Made by a program: the position numbers and the translations under genes. A DNA stretch of 52,576 nt from Nanobdellota archaeon (GTDB lineage Archaea > Nanobdellota > Nanobdellia > Woesearchaeales > WJKV01): contig JAGLWF010000008.1 of NCBI GenBank assembly GCA_023133595.1, positions 1 to 52,576 of the forward strand. The letters are read 5' to 3'. How positions within the stretch are numbered: position 1 is the stretch's first letter; each line of letters begins with the position of its first letter. The notes under the pieces are model-generated. The model worked only from the letters and a program-made list of their open reading frames with translations. It did no database searches and was not told where the DNA came from. This document shows positions 31,494-40,176 of the stretch, in pieces.

Positions 31494-33332
31494 ATGGCAA
31501 CTGCAACACTGCAACAACAGGGAATTTCAGGACTTGATCCTGCTACATGGAATGCTATCAAGAAGTTTTGGAACTATCCTAATCTGAGAGATCCAATCGT
31601 ACTTACTGACAAGGATCTTGCGCAGCAGATAATGGGGGACAGTATTGCTTTTATCCAGATGGATACCCACGAGATTTTTGTCAATATGCCAAAGCTCGAG
31701 GAAAAAGTAGGGAAACAGCATCTTGACATGATTGTTGCGCACGAGATTGGGCATCACAAACTTATCCCATACGATCTGAGGACAGCTTTGTTTTTGATGA
31801 ATGATACATTAAAAGTTATCAGGGATGAAGAACAGGCAGCTTATGTTCAAAATTTATTTGCAGATATCATAGTTAATACAAAGATCTTCCAGGTTGACCA
31901 GAAGATCGCAGACACATACAATGAGATGCAGAAGAGAAGTGGTGGAGAGACAAATGATGTCTGGGATTTGTACATGCGCATCTATGAAAAATTATGGAAG
32001 CTTCCAGATGGGACTTATGTCAAGAAGTGTTCAAAAGAAGTTGATGATGATGCTGCACACCTAGAAAAAATGCTTTCAAAGCAGATGTTCCGCGCAAAGA
32101 CATGGCGACCAAAGATACAGACATTTGCGCGCGTCTTCAAAAAATATATGGAACGTGTGCATCCATCGAACATGCCTAACAACCAAGGTCAGCAAGGACA
32201 GGGACAGCAGAGCCAAGGTGGAGGCGGTCAAGGCCAGAAGCCGCAGCAAGGTGGCAGCGGCAGTGGAAACCAGCAACAGCAAGGCGGTAATCAAGGTCAA
32301 CAACCTCAGCAAGGAAGCCCTGGCCAAGGCAAGAAGAAACAGAAAAAAGGCGGTGGACAAGGCAAGCAGAAACAAAAAGGAGGCGGCCAAGGAAACCAGA
32401 AGCAGCAAGGTGGAGCAGGCGATCAAAAAGATGACAAAAACAGTCCGACTCCAGACGGAATCTTGATTGATAAACATGAGCCTGGAGATTTTGGTGATGT
32501 TGAGAAAGGTCTGAAAGACATTGCTGGCAACCTTGACAGGGACGATTTCAAGAGATTAGCAGCAGGTATTGGCGGCGCAAACAGCCCCCAGCACGCGAAT
32601 AGGATGTATTATTCTGCTCTGGCAGAAAAATATTCACTCGACATGCCAGAAGAGATGGAGAAAGGCACAAGTTATTTCCGGACACGGGACAGGTTATGGA
32701 CACCGTCACGAGGAGCAAGCCGTCTTGATCTGAAACGGACAATCATGAAAGGCGGACGTCCGATTGCTGCATACAATACATTAGAAAATGTGACAGAAGG
32801 CGCATCACAATTATTCGGTTCAGGAAAAAAGAAAGATCTCATTATTATTATTGATACCAGTATCAGCATGGCAAATCCAAGACGTACAATGTCCTATGCA
32901 ACACTATCAGGAATGGTTGCTGCACACTCAGCACACAACCAGGGATGCAAGGTTGCGACCATTAATTTTTCAGATAGCTGCAAAGTGACACAATTCACGC
33001 GCAACCTAGACAAGATCGATAAAGCATTGTTATGTTATCAAGGAAATGGAACATGCCTTCCAACACACGAGTTGATGGATCTAGTGGATTCAAATCCAAA
33101 CGATCAGCACATCTTGCTGATTACAGACGCTGAGACGTACAACATAGACTCTGCAAAGAGTTATTTCAGGCGCGTATTCAACAAGACAAAAAGCGGAACA
33201 GTATTTTTAGTTGATCCAGACGGAAAGGATGCTCATACATTCAAGAGAATAGGCTACAATATTCAGCCGATGACAGGTGAAGAGGATATGTTAGAGGCCA
33301 CATTAGATGATATGCAGGAGGTATACAGTTAA
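31494..33332 (+). CDS. VWA protein with N-terminal HExGH metallopeptidase-like domain
   Basis: Residues 1-225 contain IVAHEIGHHKL (zinc motif HEIGH, 83-87) and a downstream NLFADIIVN helix that may complete the site, as in DUF2201-type VWA proteins. Residues about 228-310 are a low-complexity Gln/Gly/Lys linker. Residues about 445-600 are a VWA domain with MIDAS motif DTSIS (454-458). The pairing with the MoxR-like ATPase one gene upstream matches known MoxR-VWA modules such as RavA-ViaA and NorQ-NorD. Here the VWA subunit adds a probable protease. No signal peptide, so cytosolic. Confidence 0.85.
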   Translation: MATATLQQQGISGLDPATWNAIKKFWNYPNLRDPIVLTDKDLAQQIMGDSIAFIQMDTHEIFVNMPKLEEKVGKQHLDMIVAHEIGHHKLIPYDLRTALFLMNDTLKVIRDEEQAAYVQNLFADIIVNTKIFQVDQKIADTYNEMQKRSGGETNDVWDLYMRIYEKLWKLPDGTYVKKCSKEVDDDAAHLEKMLSKQMFRAKTWRPKIQTFARVFKKYMERVHPSNMPNNQGQQGQGQQSQGGGGQGQKPQQGGSGSGNQQQQGGNQGQQPQQGSPGQGKKKQKKGGGQGKQKQKGGGQGNQKQQGGAGDQKDDKNSPTPDGILIDKHEPGDFGDVEKGLKDIAGNLDRDDFKRLAAGIGGANSPQHANRMYYSALAEKYSLDMPEEMEKGTSYFRTRDRLWTPSRGASRLDLKRTIMKGGRPIAAYNTLENVTEGASQLFGSGKKKDLIIIIDTSISMANPRRTMSYATLSGMVAAHSAHNQGCKVATINFSDSCKVTQFTRNLDKIDKALLCYQGNGTCLPTHELMDLVDSNPNDQHILLITDAETYNIDSAKSYFRRVFNKTKSGTVFLVDPDGKDAHTFKRIGYNIQPMTGEEDMLEATLDDMQEVYS

Positions 33333-33333
33333 A

Positions 33334-35295
33334 ATGGCAAGACAAAGATTTGACAGGACAAAATTAAAATCAGAAACAGCTATGAGGTTATATGATAGTA
33401 TATTCGGGACAAAAGGAAATATTGTTCCAGCTGAAGATGATGGTGATGCTAGAAAAAGGATGATGCGGGAGAAGAAGCTTGCATTCGATCTTCTTAGGAT
33501 GGAAAGAGGCCCACAGGCAATTGTTGAAGAAAAAGATGGATCATTGTTTCCGTCAGGCAATGGATCCAGAAATGGCTTTGGAAATGATTTTGGTAACCAT
33601 CCAATAAATGGTGGATATGTGCCATCTTTGGAGGAAGTTGCTGAAGTCTCAAAAGAGATTGATCTTAACGAGACACAAGTGCCTGAACCAATAAGCATTC
33701 CAGTGACAGGCGCATCAGAACCAGAAGAGACATCTGTTCCAGTAAAAGGAAAGAAAAAAGGTTTTCTTGCAAATCTGGACAAGCAGTATACTGGTGATGC
33801 AGGTAGCGCAGGCGATAGCACAGATATTTCCAATGTTACTGTTCCAGTTGCATCAGATGTATCAGACGATCAAGATGCAGGACAATTAAGTACAGGTATC
33901 ACAACAAAAATCCCTTCATTTGCAAGGACAGGACAAAGTGCAATAACATCAAAAGTTCCGCAGATAAGCCTTGAACAATACCTGGCATATTTCGAGGATT
34001 ACGGTGTTGTCGGCGAAGAGAAAAATTTGCTTAGGTTTAGTTTCCGATTAAGCCAGTTGAAGCCGACATTTGTCGACGGAAAAGCTGGAAGCGGAAAGAC
34101 TTACATAATCAAAGCAGGTCTAAGTCTGTTGCCAAAGGATTATGTTTTGTCAGTTGACTGTGCGAGCGACACATCATTATTCATAGATGATGATGTTGAG
34201 AAATATCCAATCATCTGGTTCAAGGAATTCCAGAAAGTCGCGTATAAGACAGGCGGAAACAATCAACTGTTGGAGATGATCAAGAGTTGGGCAGAAGGAG
34301 AGGATGCGAGACGAAGAGTGAATGATCACGGAAAATTAAAATTCCAGACCATCAGTGAGAAATGTGTCATTTCTTGTCTTGCAACAGAGAATGCAAAGAA
34401 AAGCAAGTTTGACAAAGATAAAGAAACTCTGCGTAGGTTTGACATTCTTCATACTGACGAGAGCCCGGAACATATCCAGGCAGTCCTGGAATACAAGGCA
34501 AACCAGAGATCAATGACAGCACAGAAGAAAAAACTGAGCAAATTTCAAGAGGATCAGGTAAAGCGTCACTTCAAAGAGCTTGTTGATCTTGCTCAGGACA
34601 AAGACAACCCGATAATGGTCTGTGATCCGTTTGGAGATATTGTCAAGGAATATATTCCAGAGACTCCGAGAGCAATGGCATACGTGGATATGTACTACGA
34701 TTATGTTGATGGTTGTGCAAAATTCCACCACAAGAACAGGTTGGGAGAAGACAATCTGATACTTGTTGATTTGGAAGATCAGTATATTGTCTACCAGATA
34801 TATCACAAAGACTTCTGTGATACTCTGAAGAAATTGGACAATCTTTCAGATGAGGGATTCGACAAGTGCGCAAAAAAATCAAAAGAGCAGGTGGACTGGA
34901 CAAAGATGTTCGAGAAAGGGTACGAAGTTGTGAAAGAACGCTTCTCTGAAGAGGTAGCCGAGGAGTGGGTCGCTAGACAGCTGGTCAATAACAAGATCAC
35001 TGTCTGGGACCCTTTAACTAAAACAGATGTTGTGATTGTTGATTACAACAATCCAACTTCCCATCCTCTTAAACAAGCAAGCTATGATCCAGCTGTTCAG
35101 CAGAGTGATCCAAATGATTCGGATGATCCTGTCCAAGGACCGCAATATTCACCACCACAGATCACACCAGTTCATTCTGGAGCAGATATTGCTGCAGAAG
35201 CATATACTCCAGATGTTCCAGGCGAAGATGAGATCGAGGTTGAGATTGAAGAAGAGATCGAGACACAGCCAGTAGAAGAAATTTCACTTGAATAA
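33334..35295 (+). CDS. AAA+ ATPase with altered Walker B
   Basis: A long disordered, acidic N-terminal half (1-205) precedes an AAA-like domain: Walker A GKAGSGKT (249-256), then IIWFKEF (about 293-299) in the Walker B position, where the magnesium-binding Asp is replaced by Lys while the Glu is kept. A sensor-1-like LATEN and RRFDI arginine-finger-like segment follow. A 75-residue acidic Pro-rich tail ends the protein. It may bind but hydrolyse ATP poorly, acting as a regulatory or structural subunit for its two active neighbours. The ATG at 33334 lies 1 nt after the previous stop; the upstream in-frame start would overlap it. Confidence 0.75.
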   Translation: MARQRFDRTKLKSETAMRLYDSIFGTKGNIVPAEDDGDARKRMMREKKLAFDLLRMERGPQAIVEEKDGSLFPSGNGSRNGFGNDFGNHPINGGYVPSLEEVAEVSKEIDLNETQVPEPISIPVTGASEPEETSVPVKGKKKGFLANLDKQYTGDAGSAGDSTDISNVTVPVASDVSDDQDAGQLSTGITTKIPSFARTGQSAITSKVPQISLEQYLAYFEDYGVVGEEKNLLRFSFRLSQLKPTFVDGKAGSGKTYIIKAGLSLLPKDYVLSVDCASDTSLFIDDDVEKYPIIWFKEFQKVAYKTGGNNQLLEMIKSWAEGEDARRRVNDHGKLKFQTISEKCVISCLATENAKKSKFDKDKETLRRFDILHTDESPEHIQAVLEYKANQRSMTAQKKKLSKFQEDQVKRHFKELVDLAQDKDNPIMVCDPFGDIVKEYIPETPRAMAYVDMYYDYVDGCAKFHHKNRLGEDNLILVDLEDQYIVYQIYHKDFCDTLKKLDNLSDEGFDKCAKKSKEQVDWTKMFEKGYEVVKERFSEEVAEEWVARQLVNNKITVWDPLTKTDVVIVDYNNPTSHPLKQASYDPAVQQSDPNDSDDPVQGPQYSPPQITPVHSGADIAAEAYTPDVPGEDEIEVEIEEEIETQPVEEISLE

Positions 35296-35304
35296 GGAAA
35301 TAAA

Positions 35305-37203
35305 ATGGAAAGAAGCGGCTATGAAAAGAGAAGTAAAAGGATAAAAGCTGTTTTAGACTTCTTCATGGCTAGTTTTTATTCGAATGCGCATGAAGTTGTT
35401 GACAAGATTGAATCTTTGTATCACGAGAATGCTAGCTTCACTAAAGAGAGTCTAAAAGAGGAGAATGACATACCCTCCCATATATCTGCTCTAGAAATCA
35501 AGATCAGGGATATGCCTTCTTCTGGCAAGCTATCTTTAACACTGCGGCAGGAAGGTCTTTCAAGAGCAGGATTAATAGGAGAATTAAATCAAGATGTAGA
35601 AGCTATCAAAAAGAAACATCATGATTTTAAAGAACAATACATCCAGAGCCTGGAGAAGCGGTTTGAAACTCTGCGCAAAGAGATAGAAACTTCTGATGAT
35701 GAGACAGCAATCGAACGGAAAAAAGGAATTCTTAGAGATATTGTAGCATCCTACACTCTATTCAAAGCAGAAGTGATTGATAAAGATGCAAGCTTTAGCA
35801 TAAGCACAAACGAGACCATTGAAAGATATAATAATCTACTAAAAGAACAGGAAAAGTTCGAAGAAGGTCTTAAGCAAGTTATAGTGGAATACATAAGTAT
35901 TGATTCTCCTGCCGGATATGATAGCATATGCAGAAAAGTAGAGATACTAAAAAGAGACCATCAAAAAAGATTTAAGAAACATACAAGATGGAAGAGCAAG
36001 GTATTCTGCGACGATGTAAGTGAATTGTTAGAGGGATTTGAATTTGAACTGGAAAATTTTGAGAGATTGAGGTATCTTAAAAAAAGAGCAGAGATTGAGA
36101 AAGACAGAGCTTTATGCGAACAATTGATTGGCCAAATCCCATTAGTTGACAAAGAGGGAATGCAAGAATTATTAAAGCAGTATGCAGATCTTCCAGAACG
36201 TAAAAATCTCCCATGGGAAAATGTTATCTTTTTACATCAAAGTGTGGCAGAATATAACGCTGCACAGACAAAACTTAGAGAAGAGATGAGAAAGCATACA
36301 GACAGATGCCTAGAGAAACCAGACGAACTTGAATTGACATCAGATCTGGAAACAGATGAAGCACGAATAAAAGAGTACATAAAAGATCTCGATACGAAAT
36401 TTCGAAGAAATATACAATTCTTTTTGCTAGGAAAATCAAAAGCAGTTGAAAATGCAGCAGAAGAGACAATGGCTGGAAAAAAAGCTGCGGAAAAAAAGCT
36501 GGTATTCTTCTATAGATCCAGAGAAGAGATAAAAGAGGTTGATGAAGAGACAGGGAGATTTCTCACAGCACTCGCAGAGCGCGACACTTCGATCGACATA
36601 GAAAAACCAGATAGAGAGTATGCGCTTCGTTCTATAGACAATGAATATTTATCAGCAGCTGTAAGCCAGTATGTAAGAACAGTGCGCAGATATATAGAGA
36701 GAAGAGACCAATGGATAAAAGAAGATAGAGATAGAGATTTTGAAAAACGCCTGGAGAGATCCAGAGCACAAATACAGATTGAAAATTTAAGATCGCAATT
36801 GGGTGAAAAAGAAGCAGAGATCAGGGTTCTCGAGAGAAGAGATACAGAAGCTGCAAAACGCTTTGATCTTGATGACTGGATGAAAAATCATGTTTCCACT
36901 CCAGGAGATGATAGGTTATTCAAAATTGGATTAATTATATCTGGAAATTGTGAAGTTTTTCAAGGCAAATTAATGAGAATTGGAGATTGTTTGTTATCTC
37001 CAGAATTCGAAGAACTTATTGAAAGTTATATCACAAATCCAAAGCATAATTATATTTCTGATAAAGAATTCAGAAAAGGTCTGGCGCTTGGCATAGTCAA
37101 GGCAATTGAATCCCCAGGAGAAATTGCAGATGGAATAGCTGCAGGAGTCTATGAAGCAGAGAAACTTTATGGATTGGCCCGAACAATCAGTTGTAGTGAT
37201 TAG
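35305..37203 (+). CDS. Large helical/coiled-coil protein of block A
   Basis: This 632-residue protein is almost entirely charged helix, with long coiled-coil stretches (for example around residues 95-200 and 450-520) and no membrane segment. A compact C-terminal domain (about 530-632: FKIGLIISGNCEVFQGKLMR) is less charged. No family recognised. It follows the ATPase genes by 9 nt and is probably a scaffold or adaptor of the same complex. Confidence 0.65.
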   Translation: MERSGYEKRSKRIKAVLDFFMASFYSNAHEVVDKIESLYHENASFTKESLKEENDIPSHISALEIKIRDMPSSGKLSLTLRQEGLSRAGLIGELNQDVEAIKKKHHDFKEQYIQSLEKRFETLRKEIETSDDETAIERKKGILRDIVASYTLFKAEVIDKDASFSISTNETIERYNNLLKEQEKFEEGLKQVIVEYISIDSPAGYDSICRKVEILKRDHQKRFKKHTRWKSKVFCDDVSELLEGFEFELENFERLRYLKKRAEIEKDRALCEQLIGQIPLVDKEGMQELLKQYADLPERKNLPWENVIFLHQSVAEYNAAQTKLREEMRKHTDRCLEKPDELELTSDLETDEARIKEYIKDLDTKFRRNIQFFLLGKSKAVENAAEETMAGKKAAEKKLVFFYRSREEIKEVDEETGRFLTALAERDTSIDIEKPDREYALRSIDNEYLSAAVSQYVRTVRRYIERRDQWIKEDRDRDFEKRLERSRAQIQIENLRSQLGEKEAEIRVLERRDTEAAKRFDLDDWMKNHVSTPGDDRLFKIGLIISGNCEVFQGKLMRIGDCLLSPEFEELIESYITNPKHNYISDKEFRKGLALGIVKAIESPGEIADGIAAGVYEAEKLYGLARTISCSD

Positions 37204-37219
37204 GACAACATTAGTTTAT

Positions 37220-38200
37220 ATGGCTAAAAAGATAAATTCTATTTGGTATAGATATAAAATGGATATCTGGAGAGACATATATAATATTGTATTGAATGAT
37301 CAAAAACCAAAAGATAATATCCCATTGACCAGTACAATCACTGCGTATTTGCTAAGAAAGGCAATGGGCAAGAATCCAGGATATAAAAAGGAAGCAGGGA
37401 TCCTGGACAAATTCTTATCACCTATATTCAATGATGAACAGATTCAAGCTGCTTATAAAGGCTTTCATATCTTTTCTCCTGATGTTTCAGACGAATTATT
37501 GAACAGGTATGAAGCAATAAAAAAAGAATTAGATGACACAAAACCAGATCTTCTCATTGTAGGGGCCTGCGGCCTATCACCGCTTGGACTGGCATACGCA
37601 ATGGAAAATCCAGACAAGCAAGTAGTTGATACAGATTTATCAGAGATTGTCGTGACTCGCCAAATTCCAACATTCCCTAAGCCTTCTAATCATCAAATAT
37701 CAAGACTTGATCTGCTTGATGAAGAAGCAATCAAAGAGTTTGGCCAGAGAATCAGAGAAGCCGCTTCTGCAACAGGACTGGAATCCCTAGCAATTGTAAT
37801 AGAAGGATTGACCTTTTATCTGGATGATGAACAAAGAGAGAGATTAAATAAGAATTTGCAGACGTTAGTCAAAAAGATCAAACCAGAGAATCCAGAGGCA
37901 ACATTCATCTTTGACTACTTCACTTGGTGGCAGCCATCAAGAGATCGCGATATTAAATCTAATTCTGACCATTCTTTATGGAAAATCTTTCAAAATCTAA
38001 CAAAAAATATCACTTCTGGCCAGAAATGCTTTATGAAAGATATTGAAGAAGTCAAAGAATATCTTGCTACGCAAAATTTTATAAATATCCGGCATAGCAG
38101 GTATTCAGCTAAAGGAAATGCGCACAATGTATACGTATGCGAATACAGGAGCAAAAAAAATGAGAGATGCATTCAACAACCTGAAATACTCACCAGCTGA
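37220..38200 (+). CDS. SAM methyltransferase, leucine-carboxyl-methyltransferase-like
   Basis: This 326-residue protein has SAM-binding motif I LLIVGACGLSPLGLAYA (about 111-127), VVDTDLSEI for the acidic ribose-binding loop, and EGLTFYLDDE (about 195-204). The last equals the EGxxxYL motif of the LCM/TcmP O-methyltransferase group. Those enzymes methylate carboxyl or hydroxyl groups, including protein C-termini. The ATG at 37220 starts 17 nt after the previous stop. It overlaps the next methyltransferase gene by about 40 nt. Substrate unknown; a protein of this cluster is possible. Confidence 0.78.
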   Translation: MAKKINSIWYRYKMDIWRDIYNIVLNDQKPKDNIPLTSTITAYLLRKAMGKNPGYKKEAGILDKFLSPIFNDEQIQAAYKGFHIFSPDVSDELLNRYEAIKKELDDTKPDLLIVGACGLSPLGLAYAMENPDKQVVDTDLSEIVVTRQIPTFPKPSNHQISRLDLLDEEAIKEFGQRIREAASATGLESLAIVIEGLTFYLDDEQRERLNKNLQTLVKKIKPENPEATFIFDYFTWWQPSRDRDIKSNSDHSLWKIFQNLTKNITSGQKCFMKDIEEVKEYLATQNFINIRHSRYSAKGNAHNVYVCEYRSKKNERCIQQPEILTS

Positions 38201-39101
38201 TCTGTTTTCAGATCAGAAAGTTACAAATACTATTAAGACATTATTATATCAATGGTTAAGATTTCTAGGTCGGAGTGATGAAGAAGCAAGGAGATTGATG
38301 ACCGAAACAATGCTGTCTTGTCTGAGATCCACTCCTGTCAGCGAAGATTTAGAAGAAGATTTGATTGCAAAATACGATCAATTGAATACTGTGAAGACAA
38401 TGATCTCAAAGATGGGTGGTCGGGCAGATCTATTATTTGGGTATATCTCCCCACATCTGCCAAAGGATCTTGTGAGAAGCAACTATAAAGTACTGGATAT
38501 TGGCACAGGTCCTGCAAAAGTAGGAAAAAAATTCCATGAGGAAAGTTTTGACGTACGATTGCAGGATATTATCGGAGATGGAAAAGAAAAGAGGGCGCCG
38601 GATGTTATAGAATTAGTAAAGGCTGGTAAATTACCCTATGATCTAGATAAAAACAACGTCCCTTTAAGGTATAGTGATAATACGTATAATCTTACCCTTC
38701 TTATGACAGTATTACACCATTGTAATGATCCAATGCAAGTTTTGAGAGAAGCAATAAGGGTTACAAAAAGAAAAGGCAAGATTGCAATTCTAGAATCAAC
38801 CTATAGTGTTGATCAGAGTGAACTCCCAGATGAAGTTTATACAGAATATCCAGAACTTTATGATGCATTCTTTGGCTTAGGCAAAGACGGTCAGAAAAAG
38901 TATGGCACATTCCTTGATTGGTTCCTGAACAAGATGTCTTTCAAGAACAATGCTAATGTTCCGTGCAATTTCAACTCGCCTTCTGGCTGGGAAAAGATAT
39001 TCCACGAGAATGGATTGCGTGTTCTAGAGAAACGAGTTGTTGGAATCGATCAGATGGTCACACCAGAATTTCATGTCTTCTATATGCTTGAGAAGATTTG
39101 A
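38160..39101 (+). CDS. Class I SAM methyltransferase (Methyltransf_11 type)
   Basis: This 313-residue protein has motif I YKVLDIGTGPAKVG (about 109-122), then MTVLHHCNDPMQVLREAIRVTKRKGKIAI, the usual motif sequence of small-molecule or lipid class I methyltransferases. The first 100 residues are helical and may recognise substrate. The ATG at 38160 lies inside the preceding methyltransferase gene, so the two are translationally linked. This is the last gene of block A before a T-rich terminator and the convergent TrmB gene. Confidence 0.82.
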   Translation: MRDAFNNLKYSPADLFSDQKVTNTIKTLLYQWLRFLGRSDEEARRLMTETMLSCLRSTPVSEDLEEDLIAKYDQLNTVKTMISKMGGRADLLFGYISPHLPKDLVRSNYKVLDIGTGPAKVGKKFHEESFDVRLQDIIGDGKEKRAPDVIELVKAGKLPYDLDKNNVPLRYSDNTYNLTLLMTVLHHCNDPMQVLREAIRVTKRKGKIAILESTYSVDQSELPDEVYTEYPELYDAFFGLGKDGQKKYGTFLDWFLNKMSFKNNANVPCNFNSPSGWEKIFHENGLRVLEKRVVGIDQMVTPEFHVFYMLEKI

Positions 39102-39122
39102 TTATTTTTTCTAATTTATTTT
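39102..39122 (+). terminator. T-rich terminator at the end of block A
   Basis: Two T-runs (T6 and T7) within 21 nt separate the convergent methyltransferase and TrmB genes. There is no stable hairpin. Confidence 0.45.
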
Positions 39123-39123
39123 T

Positions 39124-39855
39124 TTAAGATTGATTCTCAGAAATATTCCACAACATATCAAAATAATTCTTGTATGCTTCTGCAATCTCTTTATTGTTTA
39201 TTTGGATGATATACGGACTCTTTGTCCATAGTGCAAGAAGTACTAAATCTCCGCAGACAAGATTTGTGACAGGAGAATTAAATTGATTCTTACAATGCCT
39301 TACTTCTGTGAGAGTCAATGTTCGTGCAAATTTTATCCTGCTTTTGTCATTAAAATCATATATGACTTTGATCGGGATTTTCTTTTTTATTCTATTCTCG
39401 TGGAATAATCCAACATGCGGCCTCATACTTTCTGGAGGGGGAGCTCCATATACCTTGACAGTCTCCCCTGATTCCAACAAACCGTTCATAGCAGAAAGAA
39501 ATGCCTGTATGCCTTTAAGGATGAATGTCTGTCCTTCGTGCTGCGCCATCTTTTCTCTTAATTGCAGCTGGGGAAGGATCCGCAATAATTCAGTCTCTTT
39601 TATTTTCAGCATGTTTACCAGATTATCACTAGGTGTTGTCTCATAGTATTTGACATTCTGTTTTACAATGAAAGAGACAAGGCCTCTGCTGATCAGTTTC
39701 TTCAAAGAATCATACACATTTGTCCTGTGCACACCGCTCTTGTTAGCTATATTATGCACAGTAGAAGTGCCAAGTTCGTTCAACGCGAGGTAGACGCGCG
39801 CCTCATTCTTGTTCAAGCCGAGTTCTTCAAGGACTTTTTCCATTTCAGGTATCAT
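39124..39855 (-). CDS. TrmB-family transcriptional regulator
   Basis: A winged helix (residues 1-75: LGLNKNEARVYLALNELGTSTVHNIANKSGVHRTNVYDSLKKL) is followed by a short coiled region (ETELLRILPQLQLREKM) and a C-terminal effector domain with VKVYGAPP and HENRIKKKIPIKVIYDF, typical of TrmB-type regulators. In other archaea these sense sugars or other metabolites. It is the only regulator in the 27-kb cluster and is divergent from block B across a 309-nt region with four copies of TTGTCTA, its likely operator. Confidence 0.88.
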   Translation of the reverse strand: MIPEMEKVLEELGLNKNEARVYLALNELGTSTVHNIANKSGVHRTNVYDSLKKLISRGLVSFIVKQNVKYYETTPSDNLVNMLKIKETELLRILPQLQLREKMAQHEGQTFILKGIQAFLSAMNGLLESGETVKVYGAPPPESMRPHVGLFHENRIKKKIPIKVIYDFNDKSRIKFARTLTLTEVRHCKNQFNSPVTNLVCGDLVLLALWTKSPYIIQINNKEIAEAYKNYFDMLWNISENQS

Positions 39856-39921
39856 CTCCAGATAGGTAACTAAATAATATATATAAAGTTTTAGTATAAA
39901 TAGTCTAGTTGTCTACTTCAT

Positions 39922-39941
39922 TACAACATATTTATATATAG
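39922..39941 (+). promoter_or_regulatory. Shared promoter element, block B site 1
   Basis: TACAACATATTTATA resembles the exact pair at 24206 and 25188: the TACAACA part is identical and a TATA box follows. It is flanked by TTGTCTA sites on both sides. Confidence 0.5.
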
Positions 39942-39993
39942 AATTCTCACATTTTATTAGTAAAATAGACAACACATCGGATGTATGGATATA

Positions 39994-40010
39994 TACAACA
40001 CATCTTTATA
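39994..40010 (+). promoter_or_regulatory. Shared promoter element, block B site 2
   Basis: TACAACACATCTTTATA is a third form of the element: the same heptamer, then a TATA box starting 10 nt from the heptamer's first base. The TTGTCTA copy at 40019 falls where the start site would be, a good place for repression. Confidence 0.5.
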
Positions 40011-40176
40011 TGTAATGATTGTCTATTAATATGAAACCCCTTAGGCAAGCAACAATTCTAAAAGAGGCTTATCAGAGATGACTGTTCACCCCTGTAAGGG
40101 GGCTAACCTTTATAAACAACCAACATAAGAAGTTTGATAAGGGGCAGATAGACAAACATCACACTTGGGGATAAAA

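Larger units (their letters stand above)
39856..40164. promoter_or_regulatory. Regulatory region between TrmB and block B
   Basis: These 309 nt hold no gene of useful length (one 16-codon frame at 40031-40081). They contain four copies of TTGTCTA or its complement TAGACAA (39909-39915, 39966-39972, 40019-40025, 40149-40155), two TACAACA-TATA elements (39922, 39994), a GC-rich dyad CCCCTGTAAGGGG (about 40089-40101) and a further TATA box CCTTTATAAAC (about 40109). The minus-strand TATA for TrmB is near 39880. The density of sites indicates tight control of block B. Confidence 0.65.

Noticed and set aside
32076-32477. Long Leu-rich frame on the minus strand
   Set aside because: It is the antisense of the Gln/Gly repeat linker in the VWA protein; its composition follows from those codons and there is no ribosome-binding site.
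33303-33833. 176-codon minus-strand frame overlapping the third ATPase gene
   Set aside because: It lies wholly opposite a coding region with normal codon pattern, is Ser/Pro/Phe-rich, and has no promoter or ribosome-binding site.
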